Shown here: piece by piece, positions 5,319 through 5,749 of the stretch
How positions within the stretch are numbered: the stretch's first letter is position 1
Layout of the letters: each line of letters opens with the position of its first letter
Source: an uncultured Collinsella sp.
GTDB taxonomy: Bacteria; Actinomycetota; Coriobacteriia; Coriobacteriales; Coriobacteriaceae
DNA length: 5,749 bases
NCBI GenBank assembly: GCA_900554455.1
Contig: USHT01000083.1
Span: 1 to 5,749, forward strand
Direction of reading: 5' to 3'
Position numbers and translations under genes: made by a program
Notes under the pieces: model-generated
Told to the model about the DNA's origin: nothing
The model's input: the letters and a program-made list of their open reading frames with translations, nothing else
The model's database searches: none

Positions 5319-5749
5319 CTATTGCCGTTTGAGCTTGCGAACGATAAGGCTTCTAGCTGCATCGATGATGAGGAGCGCCAGAGCAAAGACGATGCTAATG
5401 ATGGTACCCGTGATGATACATATAGCTGCCGGGCTGTTTTCGCTGACCAGTATGTTTGCAAGCAACGTATTGAAGACGGGACGCCACAGGCTACTGGTGA
5501 GCGACTGCATCACATAGAAACCGAGCGTGGCGGTCGATAAGGTGACAATGACGCCTGCAGTCCGCGGATTGCCTGACGCACTGCGTCGGGTTGCCGCAAA
5601 GAGCAGGGAGGCGGCAGCGAGGGCAAACGAGATCAACGAGGTCGATTTGTAGGAGAGGACTGCCATCGCCGTGAGGTTGCCGGTGAAGGAGAGTGCTCCT
5701 TCCAGGATGGTGGCGAGCGCCAAAACCGCTGTGAGTGACCGCATGCCCA
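5319..5749 (-). CDS. Probable acyltransferase-3 family membrane protein, C-terminal part only
   Basis: About 142 residues are visible, ending at TAG (5319-5321); the frame is open to the right edge, so the N-terminal two thirds or so are missing, and the ATG at 5744 is probably internal. Four hydrophobic segments are visible, roughly at residues 5-22, 33-51, 62-81 and 107-129, and the tail is basic (Arg-Lys-Leu-Lys-Arg). The pattern of a helix, a short basic loop, then Leu-Ser-x-Ala-Thr-Leu-Gly-Phe-Tyr-Val-Met-Gln resembles the end of acyltransferase-3 (OafA/WecH-like) proteins, where the last motif is usually Gly-x-Tyr-Leu-x-His; here the His is Gln. Such proteins O-acylate surface polysaccharides, which suits the neighbouring glycosyltransferase. 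The family call is moderate because the catalytic N-terminal region is outside the window. Another polytopic transferase or flippase remains possible. Confidence 0.6.
   Translation of the reverse strand, partial: GMRSLTAVLALATILEGALSFTGNLTAMAVLSYKSTSLISFALAAASLLFAATRRSASGNPRTAGVIVTLSTATLGFYVMQSLTSSLWRPVFNTLLANILVSENSPAAICIITGTIISIVFALALLIIDAARSLIVRKLKRQ

Noticed and set aside
5307..5328. Six-pair inverted repeat spanning the stop codon of the acyltransferase-like gene
   Set aside because: The loop is ten bases and neither side has a T-run, so it is not a convincing terminator; it may be chance.

Overview
The window looks like a chromosomal segment of a high-GC Gram-positive gut actinobacterium, most likely a Coriobacteriia member such as Collinsella. 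This is an inference from moderate-high GC, GC-rich third codon positions, a sortase-type surface protein with an MPKTG signal, and overall protein character. No marker gene fixes the taxonomy.

Layout. (1) Bases 1-228, plus strand: the 3' half of a HEPN-fold, HI0074-type nucleotidyltransferase substrate-binding protein; its 5' end lies outside the window. (2) Bases 229-356: a promoter/leader region with a near-perfect direct repeat and a strong ribosome binding site. (3) Bases 357-2105, plus: a secreted, cell-wall-anchored protein with a signal peptide, a lysozyme-like domain resembling the VgrG3 C-terminal hydrolase fold, a very long low-complexity linker, and a C-terminal sorting signal. 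A strong intrinsic terminator follows at 2138-2175. (4) Bases 2308-4104, plus: an AAA-ATPase-like protein with a C-terminal PD-(D/E)XK-type region, in which key Walker B and nuclease residues appear to be replaced. (5) Bases 4129-5148, minus: a GT2 family glycosyltransferase, convergent with gene 4 and only 24 bases from it. (6) Bases 5319-5749, minus: the C-terminal part of a multi-pass membrane protein, probably an acyltransferase-3 family O-acyltransferase, running off the right edge.

Functional reading. The right-hand pair (GT2 transferase and probable membrane acyltransferase) suggests a surface polysaccharide or glycan-decoration locus. The wall-anchored lysozyme-like protein also acts at the envelope. 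The AAA/PDDEXK protein and the HEPN fragment belong to accessory families often linked to conflict or mobile elements, but nothing here assembles them into one system. Promoters and terminators suggest that most genes are separately transcribed. No tRNA, rRNA, CRISPR array, insertion sequence or attachment site was seen. No gene-free stretch exceeds about 200 bases.
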